Origin: Fidelibacterota bacterium
GTDB taxonomy: Bacteria; Pseudomonadota; Alphaproteobacteria; Rhodospirillales; Rhodospirillaceae
DNA: 64,000 nucleotides
Assembly: GCA_947475295.1 (NCBI GenBank)
Contig: CANJLF010000010.1
Location: forward strand, 1-64,000
Direction of reading: 5' to 3'
Shown one piece after another: positions 26,715 through 35,377 of the stretch; the first letter of the stretch is position 1; the number at the start of each line of letters is the position of its first letter. The notes below the pieces were generated by a model, which saw only the letters and a program-made list of their open reading frames with translations, was not told the origin of the DNA and made no database searches. A program made the translations under genes and the position numbers.

Positions 26715-27821
26715 GTGAACCGCGTCTACCCAACACTGTCCCTCTATCTCGGCCGGCACTTTATCGTGTCGTTCTTCAGCCTGCTCGCGGTGATCACGGG
26801 TCTGGTTCTGCTGTTCGATACGGTCGAGCTGATGCGCCGGTCCGTCGGCGCTGCGACGGTCGATTTCAGTACGCTCTTCTCCATGGCTGTTCTCAAGCTG
26901 CCGCACACCGCCGAGGCGACGCTACCGTTCGTCGCCATGCTGGCCATGATGTTCGTTTTGTTCCGCCTCTCGCGCAGCCATGAGCTGGTGGTTATCCGTT
27001 CGGCGGGCGTTTCGGTGTGGCAATTTCTCGCGCCGCCTTTGGTGCTCACGGCGATTTTTGGGATGCTGAATCTCACGATCATCGATCCGGTCGCGGCCAA
27101 TATGTACGACTCTTACCAGCGCATGGACGAAAGCCTGATCCGCGGCCAGGACACGACGCTCAACATCGGCGAAAGCGGATTGTGGCTGCGGGAGTCCGCG
27201 GGCGGGATTGCGACCGTTGTTTATGCGGCGTCGGTCCATCAGGACAACGACACGTTGACGCTTACCAAGGTTTCGATTTTCCAGACCGACAACAAGGAAA
27301 CTCTGAACCGGCGCATTGAAGCCGCCACCGGACGTCTCAGCGACGGTGCGTTCTGGCTCGAAAAGGCGTGGGACATCGTGCCCGGCAAGCCGGGCGTACT
27401 TTACAATGAGCTCACGCTGCCGACCTCCATCACCATGAGCAAGGTGCAAGACAGTTTTGCCGCACCCGAGACCATGTCCTTCTGGGAGCTGCCGCAGTTT
27501 ATCCGGTTTTCCGAACAGGCCGGCTTTTCGGCCTTGCCGCATAGGCTGTACTGGTATTCGCTGCTGGCTTCGCCGTGGTTGCTGTGCGCCATGGTGTTAA
27601 TCGCGGCGGCCTTCAATCTGACCGCCAATGTGCGGCTCGCCGGCTGGACGGGACGGGGTGTGGCGGGCCTTAGCGTCGGTTTCATGCTCTACTTCTTCAG
27701 CCGCTTTCTCTATGCGCTGGGACTGTCGGCGACCTTACCGCTGGTGCTGGCGGCTTGGGCGCCGGCGGCGGTCGCAAGCTTGCTGGGCCTTGCCTACATC
27801 TTTCATCGCGAAGACGGCTAA
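26715..27821 (+). CDS. lptG: LPS export ABC transporter permease LptG
   Basis: This 368-residue YjgP/YjgQ permease is part of the LptB2FGC complex that extracts lipopolysaccharide from the inner membrane. It has three N-terminal membrane helices (VSFFSLLAVITGLVLLFD and AMLAMMFVLFRLSRSHELVV), a periplasmic beta-jellyroll (about 110-250, with GLWLRE and TLTKVSIFQ) and three C-terminal helices. The segment MSFWELPQFIRF supports LptG rather than LptF. The start is GTG at 26715 with AAAGG eight bases upstream; the open frame extends 19 more codons to a TTG. lptF is not adjacent. The stop overlaps the next start by one base (TAATG). Confidence 0.88.
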   Translation: MNRVYPTLSLYLGRHFIVSFFSLLAVITGLVLLFDTVELMRRSVGAATVDFSTLFSMAVLKLPHTAEATLPFVAMLAMMFVLFRLSRSHELVVIRSAGVSVWQFLAPPLVLTAIFGMLNLTIIDPVAANMYDSYQRMDESLIRGQDTTLNIGESGLWLRESAGGIATVVYAASVHQDNDTLTLTKVSIFQTDNKETLNRRIEAATGRLSDGAFWLEKAWDIVPGKPGVLYNELTLPTSITMSKVQDSFAAPETMSFWELPQFIRFSEQAGFSALPHRLYWYSLLASPWLLCAMVLIAAAFNLTANVRLAGWTGRGVAGLSVGFMLYFFSRFLYALGLSATLPLVLAAWAPAAVASLLGLAYIFHREDG

Positions 27822-28540
27822 TGATTACTCGCATCGCCAGCGAAATGCGTGAGCATCCCAGCCGTTGGGCGCTGGGGCTGCTTTTGGTGCTGATGCTTGC
27901 TCCGGTGGTTTTTCCGTCGTTGGATTTCGCGCCGAGCGCTTGGTTCTATATCCCCGGCGCGGGCTTCACCTGGAGCGCCGACGGATTTCTGGAATTCGTG
28001 CGGGCTTGGGTGCCCGACATCATTGTCGGTAGCTTTGTTGTTTGTGTGGTGCTCTGGATCGCAGGTCTTTGGCGGGAGCAATGGCCGTGGCGCATTTCGA
28101 CGCCGCGTATTGTTTACCTGCTGCTGACATTGCTCATCGGGCCGGGCTTGATCGTGGAAGCGCTTCTAAAGACTGAGTGGGGACGGGCGCGGCCGAAAGA
28201 CATTGTGATGTTCGGCGGCGAGGCCGCTTACACGGCGCCCTGGCAGATCGCCCACGAATGCGCGCGCAACTGTTCTTTCGCGTCCGGCCACGCCGCTTTG
28301 GCTTTCTGGGTCACGGCCTATGCCTTTCTGTTGCCGCCGAAGTGGCGGGCGACCGGCCTGTTTGCGGGTGTGGTCTTCGGCTTGGCCGTGGGGCTGGTGC
28401 GGATCGTGCAAGGCGCTCATTTTTTAAGTGACGTCGCCGCCGCCGGCTTTGTCGTGCTGCTGGTCAATGCGGCCCTGACCCGGCTTATTTTGAATCGCCC
28501 AGCCTTGAATCGTCCTGTACGAAATGCGGCGGGCGCATGA
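27821..28540 (+). CDS. PAP2 family membrane phosphatase
   Basis: This 239-residue membrane protein has five to six helices and the PAP2 blocks KTEWGRARPKDI, CSFASGHAALAFW and RIVQGAHFLSDV, with Arg, His and Asp catalytic residues in place. It is related to lipid A 1- or 4'-phosphatases of the LpxE/LpxF type and to bacterial phosphatidylglycerophosphatases. Its position directly after lptG makes a lipid A or LPS phosphate the favoured substrate, but this is inference. It overlaps lptG by one base and the next gene by four. Confidence 0.85.
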   Translation: MITRIASEMREHPSRWALGLLLVLMLAPVVFPSLDFAPSAWFYIPGAGFTWSADGFLEFVRAWVPDIIVGSFVVCVVLWIAGLWREQWPWRISTPRIVYLLLTLLIGPGLIVEALLKTEWGRARPKDIVMFGGEAAYTAPWQIAHECARNCSFASGHAALAFWVTAYAFLLPPKWRATGLFAGVVFGLAVGLVRIVQGAHFLSDVAAAGFVVLLVNAALTRLILNRPALNRPVRNAAGA

Positions 28541-28983
28541 AGAAGACCTCCTTTACCAAACTCGTAAGTGGCCTGATTGCCGGTAAAGCCTCTCAGGCGC
28601 AGATGTGGCGACCTTTGGACCAGCCCTATCCGCGTCTCTTGGATTTGGATCCGGCCGCGCTTGGCCTCTCTAGCCAGGACGGCATTTATGCGGTTTGGCA
28701 CTTAGGCGTGCGCCCCCAGTGGTTGCGTGTCGGCGCTGCCTCAAATCTGGCCGCGGCACTGTCTCAACTTGCACATACGTCCTGGATTATTGCGCATAAA
28801 GATAACCAGGGCGTTTTTGTCGCCTGGGCTTTTCCGCCGCAAAACCAAAGCACGGGGTTGATCCGTTATTTGGCGGAGACGCTGTCCCCCGCATTTCAGA
28901 CCGAGCCATTCCCTGAGGATCGGGCGTTTGATCCTGCTGTGCGTCCTATCGAGTGCCTGCTGCCCCCCGGAACCCAATCATGA
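28537..28983 (+). CDS. Uncharacterised protein, GIY-YIG-like fold possible
   Basis: I do not recognise this 148-residue protein with certainty. The central part DGIYAVWHLGVRPQWLRVGAAS resembles the start of a GIY-YIG nuclease domain (GIY, then a YIG-like LRVGA), but the downstream catalytic Arg/Glu pattern is not clear, so it is probably inactive as a nuclease or a different fold. It has no signal peptide or membrane segment. It overlaps the PAP2 gene (ATGA) and the polyketide synthase gene (ATGA), which strongly suggests a role in that operon. Confidence 0.7.
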   Translation: MKKTSFTKLVSGLIAGKASQAQMWRPLDQPYPRLLDLDPAALGLSSQDGIYAVWHLGVRPQWLRVGAASNLAAALSQLAHTSWIIAHKDNQGVFVAWAFPPQNQSTGLIRYLAETLSPAFQTEPFPEDRAFDPAVRPIECLLPPGTQS

Positions 28984-30041
28984 ATGCCACGCCCGTTTCC
29001 ATCCACGGCATTGCCACAGCCTATCCGCCCTATTGCTTCCGTCAGGACGACGTTATGGCGAAGGCCGCCGAGGTTTTTGGCCACCGGCCCGAACTCATGC
29101 AGCGCATGGCGAAAAGCTATGGCAATGCCGGCGTAAAGCAGCGTAATTCCTGCGTGCCGCTGGAGTGGTATGCCGCGCCCCATGGCTGGCCCGAGCGTAT
29201 GCAGTTATTTGAAGAAAATGCCGTCAAGCTGCTGACAGAAGCCGGGCGCAAGGTTCTAAAGTCCGCCGGCGTGGCGCCCGAAGATGTGGCGGCGACGGTT
29301 ACGGTGTCCTCTACCGGCATCGTCACACCGTGTTTGGACTCTTTGCTGCAAGAGCCGCTGGGACTTGTCCCTACGGTGCAGCGTCTGCCGGTCTTCGGGC
29401 TGGGCTGCGCGGGCGGAGTCATTGGTCTTTCCCGCGCTGCGGCCATGGCCCAAGCTTTGCCGGGCCGTTGGGTGCTTTTTTTATGCACCGAATTGTGCGG
29501 CCTGACCTTCCGGCCCGCCGACGACAGCAAAGCCAATATCATCGGTACAACCATCTTCGGCGACGGCGCCGCTGCGGTGCTCTTGCGCGCCGAGGACCGT
29601 GAAACGCCGGCTTTGGCCTGTATCCGCGCCTGGGGTGAACATACCTGGCCCGACACCCGCGATATCATGGGCTGGAAAGTCGAGGATGACGGACTAGGCG
29701 TGGTGTTCTCGCGCAGCATCCCCGATCTCGTGCGCACGCAGATGCGCGGCGTCACGGATGCTTTCCTCGCAAGGCAGGGCATGAATCAGCGCGACCTCGC
29801 GGGCCTGATCGTCCATCCCGGCGGCGAGAAAGTGCTGGAGGCATTGGAGGCCTGCTACGACCTTCTCGATGGTGGGCTGGCCGATGCCCGCGCGGTGCTT
29901 GCCGATCACGGCAATATGTCTGCCGTGACCGTACTGGCGGTGCTGGAGCGCACCTTGGCGCGCGGCGCTTCCGGACGGCATTTGATGACGGCGCTTGGTC
30001 CCGGCTTTTCCGTCGGGATGTGCCTGCTTGATCTGACGTGA
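28980..30041 (+). CDS. Type III polyketide synthase
   Basis: This 353-residue homodimeric condensing enzyme is of the chalcone/stilbene synthase superfamily. The catalytic triad is visible as Cys143 (GLGCAGG), His279 (VHPGGEKV) and Asn312 (DHGNMSA). Bacterial enzymes of this type extend acyl-CoA starters with malonyl-CoA to make alkylresorcinols or alkylpyrones. The ATG at 28980 overlaps the previous stop (ATGA); an earlier in-frame start at 28953 would lie inside the preceding gene. The next gene is an ICMT-like methyltransferase, the same pairing as bpsA-bpsB in Bacillus, where the pyrone is O-methylated. Coupling to lptG suggests a membrane-inserted product. Confidence 0.9.
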   Translation: MNATPVSIHGIATAYPPYCFRQDDVMAKAAEVFGHRPELMQRMAKSYGNAGVKQRNSCVPLEWYAAPHGWPERMQLFEENAVKLLTEAGRKVLKSAGVAPEDVAATVTVSSTGIVTPCLDSLLQEPLGLVPTVQRLPVFGLGCAGGVIGLSRAAAMAQALPGRWVLFLCTELCGLTFRPADDSKANIIGTTIFGDGAAAVLLRAEDRETPALACIRAWGEHTWPDTRDIMGWKVEDDGLGVVFSRSIPDLVRTQMRGVTDAFLARQGMNQRDLAGLIVHPGGEKVLEALEACYDLLDGGLADARAVLADHGNMSAVTVLAVLERTLARGASGRHLMTALGPGFSVGMCLLDLT

Positions 30042-30535
30042 GCATGTCGGCGGCACTCTTAAGCTATGTGATCATCGAGCGGCTGCTGGAACTGGTGATC
30101 GCCCGGCGCAACACCCGGCGGCTGCTGGCGCGCGGCGCAGAGGAGATTGGCGCTTCCCACTATCCGATCATGATCGCGCTGCACGTGTCGTGGCTTGCGG
30201 CGGTTCTTTGTTGGGTCGCCGTAATGTCGCCCGATATCAACGCTGCGTTTCTCGTGTTGTATTTGCTCGTACAGGCTTTGCGGATTTGGGTGATGATCAC
30301 GCTTGGACCTTACTGGACCACACGCATCATCACCCTCGCCGACGCGCCTTTGGTCAAGCATGGGCCTTACAAGTTCATTCGCCATCCCAACTATGTCGTG
30401 GTGGTTCTGGAAATCGCTGCTCTGCCTTTGGTGTTTGGCGCCTGGCAGATCGCCGCGATTTTCTCGCTGCTGAACGCGGCTATGTTGTGGGTGCGCATCC
30501 GGGCCGAGAACCAAGCGCTCAGTCGGCGTCGTTAG
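30038..30535 (+). CDS. ICMT-like (isoprenylcysteine carboxyl methyltransferase family) protein
   Basis: This 165-residue membrane protein has four to five helices and the ICMT-family SAM-binding block VKHGPYKFIRHPNY followed by a hydrophobic hairpin and RIRAENQAL. Family members O-methylate lipophilic acids or phenols. In Bacillus the homologue BpsB methylates type III polyketide pyrones, so methylation of the upstream synthase's product is the likely role. The GTG at 30038 overlaps the synthase stop by four bases; ATG at 30044 is an alternative. The 3' end overlaps the convergent recX by 17 bases. Confidence 0.87.
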   Translation: MSMSAALLSYVIIERLLELVIARRNTRRLLARGAEEIGASHYPIMIALHVSWLAAVLCWVAVMSPDINAAFLVLYLLVQALRIWVMITLGPYWTTRIITLADAPLVKHGPYKFIRHPNYVVVVLEIAALPLVFGAWQIAAIFSLLNAAMLWVRIRAENQALSRRR

Positions 30536-31115
30536 GCGTCGTCGCCATAACCTGTTTGGCGATGTCGTAGGGAAAGCCCGCGCGCGCCAAGGCTGCTAGG
30601 TCCTTGGACGTCTGTTTGCGTCTGGCGGCGGCATCCCCCTCTTGCGTTCGAAAAGGTCCGAGACGGCGGCGGCGCGCATAGGCGAGGGCGGCCTCCAGGG
30701 CGGCGTCATCGCCGTCGGCAGTGACCGCTGTAGAGGCCAGCGCGGCGGCAATCAACTCCCGTCCGACGCCTTTCGCCGTTAAAGCGGCGCGGATTTTGCC
30801 CGGGCTTTTGCCAAGGCGGCGCAAGGCGGTTGCCCGGCCCTGGGCATAGCGGGCGTCGTCCACTGAGCCATTTCGCACCATGCGCGCCACAATCTCGTCG
30901 GCCCAGGCGGCAAACTCGCCGGCATCCCCGCCGTGGGCGCGCCGCGCCCGTTCCGCCCGCCGCAGGAGGACACGCTTCAAGTGGGCGGCGGTGGTGGCAA
31001 AGCGCTCGATATGGAATTTGGCGATGTTTTCCATGCGCCGCTTGGTCATGGGGCGGGGCGCTGTCGGCTTGCGCGACGCGTCAGACCTGTTCTTGGTAGG
31101 GCTGGGCGAAACCAT
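30519..31115 (-). CDS. recX: Regulatory protein RecX
   Basis: This 198-residue protein is made of three-helix RecX repeats: FHIERFATTAAHLKRVLLRR, then VDDARYAQGRATALRRLGKSPGKIRAAL, then a third repeat with LGPFRT and KDLAALARAGFPYDIAKQVM. RecX binds RecA filaments and restrains recombinase activity. recA is not adjacent, which is usual in alphaproteobacteria. The frame stays open upstream, but the ATG at 31115 gives the normal basic N-terminus. Divergent from the ABC-2 permease with only 75 bases between. Confidence 0.88.
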   Translation of the reverse strand: MVSPSPTKNRSDASRKPTAPRPMTKRRMENIAKFHIERFATTAAHLKRVLLRRAERARRAHGGDAGEFAAWADEIVARMVRNGSVDDARYAQGRATALRRLGKSPGKIRAALTAKGVGRELIAAALASTAVTADGDDAALEAALAYARRRRLGPFRTQEGDAAARRKQTSKDLAALARAGFPYDIAKQVMATTPNDAD

Positions 31116-31190
31116 GAGATGGATATACCCTTGCCGGACCCCGGCGGTCAGCCTAAATCCAGCCGGTCCTATTTTCAGATTGAAAGCGCC

Positions 31191-32018
31191 ATGCACGACC
31201 GTGTTGCACCGTCCGCCGCCAAATTCTCCATTCCGCCGCCGCGGACCATGGGTAACGTCAACTGGCGCGGCATGTGGGAACTCTATCTCAAGGAGGTCCG
31301 GCGGTTTTGGAAAGTGATTTTCCAGACGGTCGCGGCGCCGGTCATCACCACCCTCATGTTCCTCTTGATGATGGTTTTCGCCTTCGGTCGTGGCAGCACA
31401 CAAATCGTCGGGTTTCCCTTTGAAGACTTTCTGGCCCCCGGCCTGATCGTCATGACGATGATTCAGAACGCCTTCGCCAACACGTCGTCGTCGATACTGG
31501 TGTCGAAGGTGCAAGGTAATATTGTTGATGTGCTCATGCCGCCTCTCAGCGCTTTTGAGCTGACCATTGCCTGGACGCTGGGCGGCGTGACGCGCGGCAT
31601 CGTGGTCGGCATCGCTTGTGCCATCAGCATGTTATTTTTTGCGCACCTGCATCTTTACAGCGTCGGGATGATTCTGTTTCACGCCGTCGCCGGCTGTTTG
31701 TTCATGTCCATGGTCGGCGTTCTTGTGGCGGTGTGGGCCGACAAATTCGATCACATGGCCGCCGTGACAAACTTCGTCGTCACGCCGCTGACGTTTTTGT
31801 CGGGCACCTTCTACACCGTCGACCGCCTGCCGCCCTGGGCGCAGTTCCTCGCGCACTACAACCCGTTTTTCTACAATATCGACGGTTTCCGGTACGGCTT
31901 TCTCGGCCATGAAGGCGCCCGCCCGGTCACCGGCATCGCCGTACTGATCGGCGTGAACGTGGTCATGTTTGCCTGCACCTACCGCATGATCAAAAGCGGC
32001 TATAAGCTGAAGGCCTAG
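31191..32018 (+). CDS. ABC-2 type transporter permease (YadH/NodJ family)
   Basis: This 275-residue membrane protein has six helices in an ABC2_membrane domain. NVNWRGMWELYLKEVRRFWK forms the N-terminal coupling region, and the C-terminal signature is PLTFLSGTFYTVDRLPPWAQ followed by HYNPFFYNIDGFRYGF, typical of the YadH/NodJ drug, polysaccharide or lipid exporters. The ATPase partner is usually adjacent but is absent here on either side, so it must be encoded elsewhere. I chose ATG 31191 because upstream residues fall in the recX promoter region. Confidence 0.85.
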   Translation: MHDRVAPSAAKFSIPPPRTMGNVNWRGMWELYLKEVRRFWKVIFQTVAAPVITTLMFLLMMVFAFGRGSTQIVGFPFEDFLAPGLIVMTMIQNAFANTSSSILVSKVQGNIVDVLMPPLSAFELTIAWTLGGVTRGIVVGIACAISMLFFAHLHLYSVGMILFHAVAGCLFMSMVGVLVAVWADKFDHMAAVTNFVVTPLTFLSGTFYTVDRLPPWAQFLAHYNPFFYNIDGFRYGFLGHEGARPVTGIAVLIGVNVVMFACTYRMIKSGYKLKA

Positions 32019-32149
32019 AGCGTTTCGGCGGCGCCTGCGTCGCAGTTTTATGACACGGCCTCCGAGCTGCCCCTGATGTCGCCTGTTGGCCCGTAGGAGC
32101 CCCAGGACATTGACAAAATCGCGGTTTGGCGTATGAATCCCGGAACGTC

Positions 32150-32180
32150 GGGCGGTCTTAAGGCCGCCCTCATTTTTTTT
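32150..32180 (+). terminator. Rho-independent terminator upstream of argD
   Basis: GGGCGGTC (32150-32157) pairs with GGCCGCCC (32162-32169) across a TTAA loop and is followed by an eight-T run at 32173-32180, a textbook terminator. It lies 130 bases after the ABC-2 permease stop and 66 bases before argD. It may simply end the permease transcript, or act as an attenuator of argD-argF, since CCCG...CGGG just upstream overlaps its left arm. Confidence 0.75.
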
Positions 32181-32246
32181 CCGTTTCGTGATGTTCAAGT
32201 CGTTGGAGCTTGAACGAAATTATCGCCAGTCTCGAGGGGCGACGTT

Positions 32247-33437
32247 ATGAGCATTTCCGCAGTGATGCCGACCTACGCACGGACCGACCTGGTTTTCGAC
32301 CGGGGTCAGGGCGCTATGCTTTACACGGTCGATGGCCGCGGCTTCCTTGATTTCGGCGCCGGCATCGCCGTGAGCGCGCTGGGCCACGCTCATCCGCACC
32401 TCGTCGCCGCGCTCAAGGCCCAGGCCGAGAAGCTGTGGCACACGTCCAACCTTTACCGCGTCGCCGGTCAGGAAAAACTGGCGGCGCGCCTCGTCGAGAA
32501 CTCGTTTGCCGATAGTGTGTTCTTTTGCAACTCCGGGGCTGAAGCCATGGAGTGCGCCGTGAAGATGGCGCGGCGCTATCATCAGGCCCAAGGGGACAAG
32601 GTCTCGGCCGCCAAAGATAAGTACCGGGTGATCACAGCCCGGGGCGCTTTCCATGGCCGGACGCTGGCGATGATATCCGCCGGCGGCCAGGACAAGCATC
32701 TCGACGGCTTCGCACCCAAAGTTGACGGTTTCGATCAGGTGGCTTTCGGCAATCTGAACGAAACCCGCGCCGCGATCACGCCGCAAACCGCCGCCGTGGT
32801 GGTTGAGCCGATCCTGGGCGAAGGCGGCATCGTGCCGGCCGATCCGGAGTATCTCAGAGGCCTGCGCGCCATGGCCGATGAGTTCGGCCTCCTGCTGATT
32901 TTCGATGAAGTGCAGACCGGTCTTGGGCGCACGGGCAAGCTCTTTGCCCACGAATGGGCCGGCGTTACGCCCGACATCATGGCGTTGGCCAAAGGACTAG
33001 GCGGCGGCTTCCCGGTCGGCGCCTGCTTAGCAACCGAGCGGGCGGCCAAGGTCATGACCGCCGGCACGCATGGGTCCACCTTTGGCGGCAATCCGCTGGC
33101 CATGGCGGCTGGCAATGCTGTGATGGACGTGCTGTTGGAGCCAAGCTTTCTTAAAGGCGTCAATACCGTCGCGGCCTATCTGTGGAGCAAGCTGACGCCG
33201 GTCGTCGCCAAACACGACAAGGTCTTCGAGGGTATCCGCGGCAAAGGGCTGATGATCGGTCTGAAATGCAAGATGCCCAACGGCGAAGTCCTGGCGCGTT
33301 TCGTGAAACAGGGGCTTTTGGCCGTGGGCGCGGGCGACAATGTCATCCGCATCATTCCGCCGCTGATTATCACGGATGCCGAAGTCGATGCCGCCGTCGC
33401 GATGATCGATCGCGCCGCTGCATCTCTAGCCGCCTAA
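32247..33437 (+). CDS. argD: Acetylornithine aminotransferase
   Basis: This 396-residue PLP-dependent class III aminotransferase converts N-acetylglutamate semialdehyde to N-acetylornithine. It has [17 protein letters not shown] near residue 94, the [18 protein letters not shown] block near residue 219 and the PLP lysine in [14 protein letters not shown] near residue 249. GAGG-type ribosome site GAGGGG precedes ATG by nine bases. It begins the argD-argF-hslO-secreted protein operon. Confidence 0.94.
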   Translation: MSISAVMPTYARTDLVFDRGQGAMLYTVDGRGFLDFGAGIAVSALGHAHPHLVAALKAQAEKLWHTSNLYRVAGQEKLAARLVENSFADSVFFCNSGAEAMECAVKMARRYHQAQGDKVSAAKDKYRVITARGAFHGRTLAMISAGGQDKHLDGFAPKVDGFDQVAFGNLNETRAAITPQTAAVVVEPILGEGGIVPADPEYLRGLRAMADEFGLLLIFDEVQTGLGRTGKLFAHEWAGVTPDIMALAKGLGGGFPVGACLATERAAKVMTAGTHGSTFGGNPLAMAAGNAVMDVLLEPSFLKGVNTVAAYLWSKLTPVVAKHDKVFEGIRGKGLMIGLKCKMPNGEVLARFVKQGLLAVGAGDNVIRIIPPLIITDAEVDAAVAMIDRAAASLAA

Positions 33438-33464
33438 TCGTCAGCTGATCACAAGGCACACTTC

Positions 33465-34379
33465 ATGCCCGCCCCGCTGAAACACTTTTTGGATTTAAAT
33501 CTTCTGCCGCCGGAAACGCTGCGCGCCATCTTGACGTCGTCTGGCTCCCTGAAGGCCAAGCGAAAGACGGGTGACGCTGCGAATAAGCCATTGGCGGGCC
33601 GCACCCTGGCCATGCTGTTCGAAAAGCCCTCGACGCGTACGCGCGTGTCGTTTCAGGTGGGGATGCAGCAGCTGGGCGGCAGTGTGGTTACCTTGTCGCC
33701 GCAAGACACGCAGCTGGGGCGTGGCGAGTCCATTGCCGACACGGCGCGCGTCCTGTCGCGCTACGTCGATATCATCATGTTGCGCACATCGGCGCAGGAG
33801 AAGCTGCACGAGTTGGCGAAGTTCGCCACGGTGCCGGTCATTAACGGCCTGACCGATGAATCTCACCCCTGCCAGATCATGGCGGACGTCATGACGTACG
33901 AGGAACGCAAAGGGCCCATCAAGGGCGCGGTGGTGGCTTGGTCGGGCGACGGCAATAACGTCGCTACCAGTTTTATCCACGCCGCCGCGCAGTTCGGTTT
34001 CGAATTGCGCTTGGCCTGTCCGGCTGGTCTTGAGCCTTCCGAAAAGGCCGTGGCCTGGGCGCGTTCCAAGGGCGCCAAGATCACCGTCGGAACCGATCCC
34101 AAGGCGGCAGCCAAAGGTGCCGACTGTATTGTCACCGACACCTGGGTTTCGATGGGCGACGATGCTGCCAACCGCCACAACTTGCTGGCCCCATTTCAGG
34201 TCAACGAGGCGTTGATCGCGCTGGCAAAGCCCGATGCTTTGTTCATGCACTGCCTTCCGGCCCATCGCGGCGAGGAAGTCACTGACGGCATTATCGAAGG
34301 CCCCCATTCGGTGGTCTGGGATGAAGCCGAGAATCGCCTGCATGCCCAGAAGGGCGTGCTGTTGTGGTGCCTAAGCTGA
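33465..34379 (+). CDS. argF: Ornithine carbamoyltransferase
   Basis: This enzyme makes citrulline from ornithine and carbamoyl phosphate. The 304-residue protein has the carbamoyl-phosphate loop [15 protein letters not shown] near residue 51, HPCQIMAD near residue 135, the ornithine-binding DTWVSMGDD (SMG loop) and the catalytic [11 protein letters not shown] near residue 262. It is a standard anabolic trimeric OTC. It lies 27 bases after argD, and its TGA overlaps the hslO ATG (TGATG). Confidence 0.96.
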   Translation: MPAPLKHFLDLNLLPPETLRAILTSSGSLKAKRKTGDAANKPLAGRTLAMLFEKPSTRTRVSFQVGMQQLGGSVVTLSPQDTQLGRGESIADTARVLSRYVDIIMLRTSAQEKLHELAKFATVPVINGLTDESHPCQIMADVMTYEERKGPIKGAVVAWSGDGNNVATSFIHAAAQFGFELRLACPAGLEPSEKAVAWARSKGAKITVGTDPKAAAKGADCIVTDTWVSMGDDAANRHNLLAPFQVNEALIALAKPDALFMHCLPAHRGEEVTDGIIEGPHSVVWDEAENRLHAQKGVLLWCLS

Positions 34380-35377
34380 TGCCGGCCCAAGCCGGCGCCG
34401 CGTTTGGCGCCAATCCCGCTGCCGACGTCTGCGTGCCGTTTCTTGTAAACGGCGGAGCTTTCCGCGGACGATTGGTGCGGCTGACGGCGGCGGTCACCGA
34501 TATCCTCGCACGTCACCAGGACCCAGATGCGGTCTCCAGGCTTTTGGCCGAGGCCGTCGTGGCGGCGGTCGCGCTAGCCGGGGGGCTCAAGTACACCGGC
34601 GTTTTTACGCTCCAGGTTCAGGGCAAAGGACCGGTTCACATGCTGGTCGCCGATGTCACCAGCACCGGCGATGTGCGCGGCTGCGCCAAGTTTGACCCTG
34701 GAGCCTTGACGGCGGAACTCACGCGCCTGCGTCCCGACGGTTTGCCGCCCCATTTGCTTGGGCCGGGCGGGCATCTGGCTTTTACCGTCGACCAAGGGCC
34801 GGATACCGAACGCTATCAAGGCATTGTTGAGCTATCGGGAGAAAGCCTGGCGGAGGCGGTACACCACTATTTCCGGCAATCCGAGCAGCTCGAATCCGCC
34901 CTGAAGGTGGCCGTGGGGGCACCCAGCGCGCCGGGCCAGCCCTGGACCGCGACGGCGTTGCTGCTCCAGCGTATGCCGGAAGAGGGGGGCTTGCGCCTGG
35001 CCAGCCGCGACGAGATGGAAGATGCGTGGCGGACGGCCGTGATCCTGATGGGCAGCGTTAAGAACGCGGAATTGCTGGATTTAACCCTGGCGCCGGAGAG
35101 ACTGCTGACGCGACTTTTTGTAACCATTGGCGTTGTACCCTCGGCACGCCGGCCAATACGTTCCAAGTGCCGTTGCTCGCAAGAGCGCAGCGAACGTATT
35201 CTGGCCTCATTTCCGGTAGAAGAAGTCCGCTCCTATGCCGAGGACGGCCGGATTCATATGACCTGCGAATTCTGCCGTGCGGACTATGTATTCGCTGTCG
35301 AGGATCTTGATACCATCGTGCGCAAGCACCAAACTGAACACGACCGAGCTGGAATCGAAAGAGGTAGTCTCCCATGA
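34379..35377 (+). CDS. hslO: Redox-regulated chaperone Hsp33
   Basis: This 332-residue holdase is activated by oxidation and bleach stress. It has the N-terminal Hsp33 fold (AVVAAVALAGGLKY, then GDVRGCAKFDPG) and the C-terminal zinc switch formed by CRC near residue 264 and CEFC near residue 297, together four cysteines that release zinc on oxidation. ATG at 34379 overlaps the argF stop; a GTG five codons earlier is less likely. Location in an arg operon is common in alphaproteobacteria. Confidence 0.93.
   Translation: MPAQAGAAFGANPAADVCVPFLVNGGAFRGRLVRLTAAVTDILARHQDPDAVSRLLAEAVVAAVALAGGLKYTGVFTLQVQGKGPVHMLVADVTSTGDVRGCAKFDPGALTAELTRLRPDGLPPHLLGPGGHLAFTVDQGPDTERYQGIVELSGESLAEAVHHYFRQSEQLESALKVAVGAPSAPGQPWTATALLLQRMPEEGGLRLASRDEMEDAWRTAVILMGSVKNAELLDLTLAPERLLTRLFVTIGVVPSARRPIRSKCRCSQERSERILASFPVEEVRSYAEDGRIHMTCEFCRADYVFAVEDLDTIVRKHQTEHDRAGIERGSLP

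Noticed and set aside
30933-31190. N-terminal extension of the ABC-2 permease frame
   Set aside because: These 86 codons overlap the recX coding region on the other strand and have no permease features; the family's N-terminus begins at 31191.
31116-31514. N-terminal extension of the recX frame
   Set aside because: The 133 extra residues lie opposite the permease gene and are His/Gly/Arg-rich; RecX proteins of about 200 residues start at the ATG at 31115.
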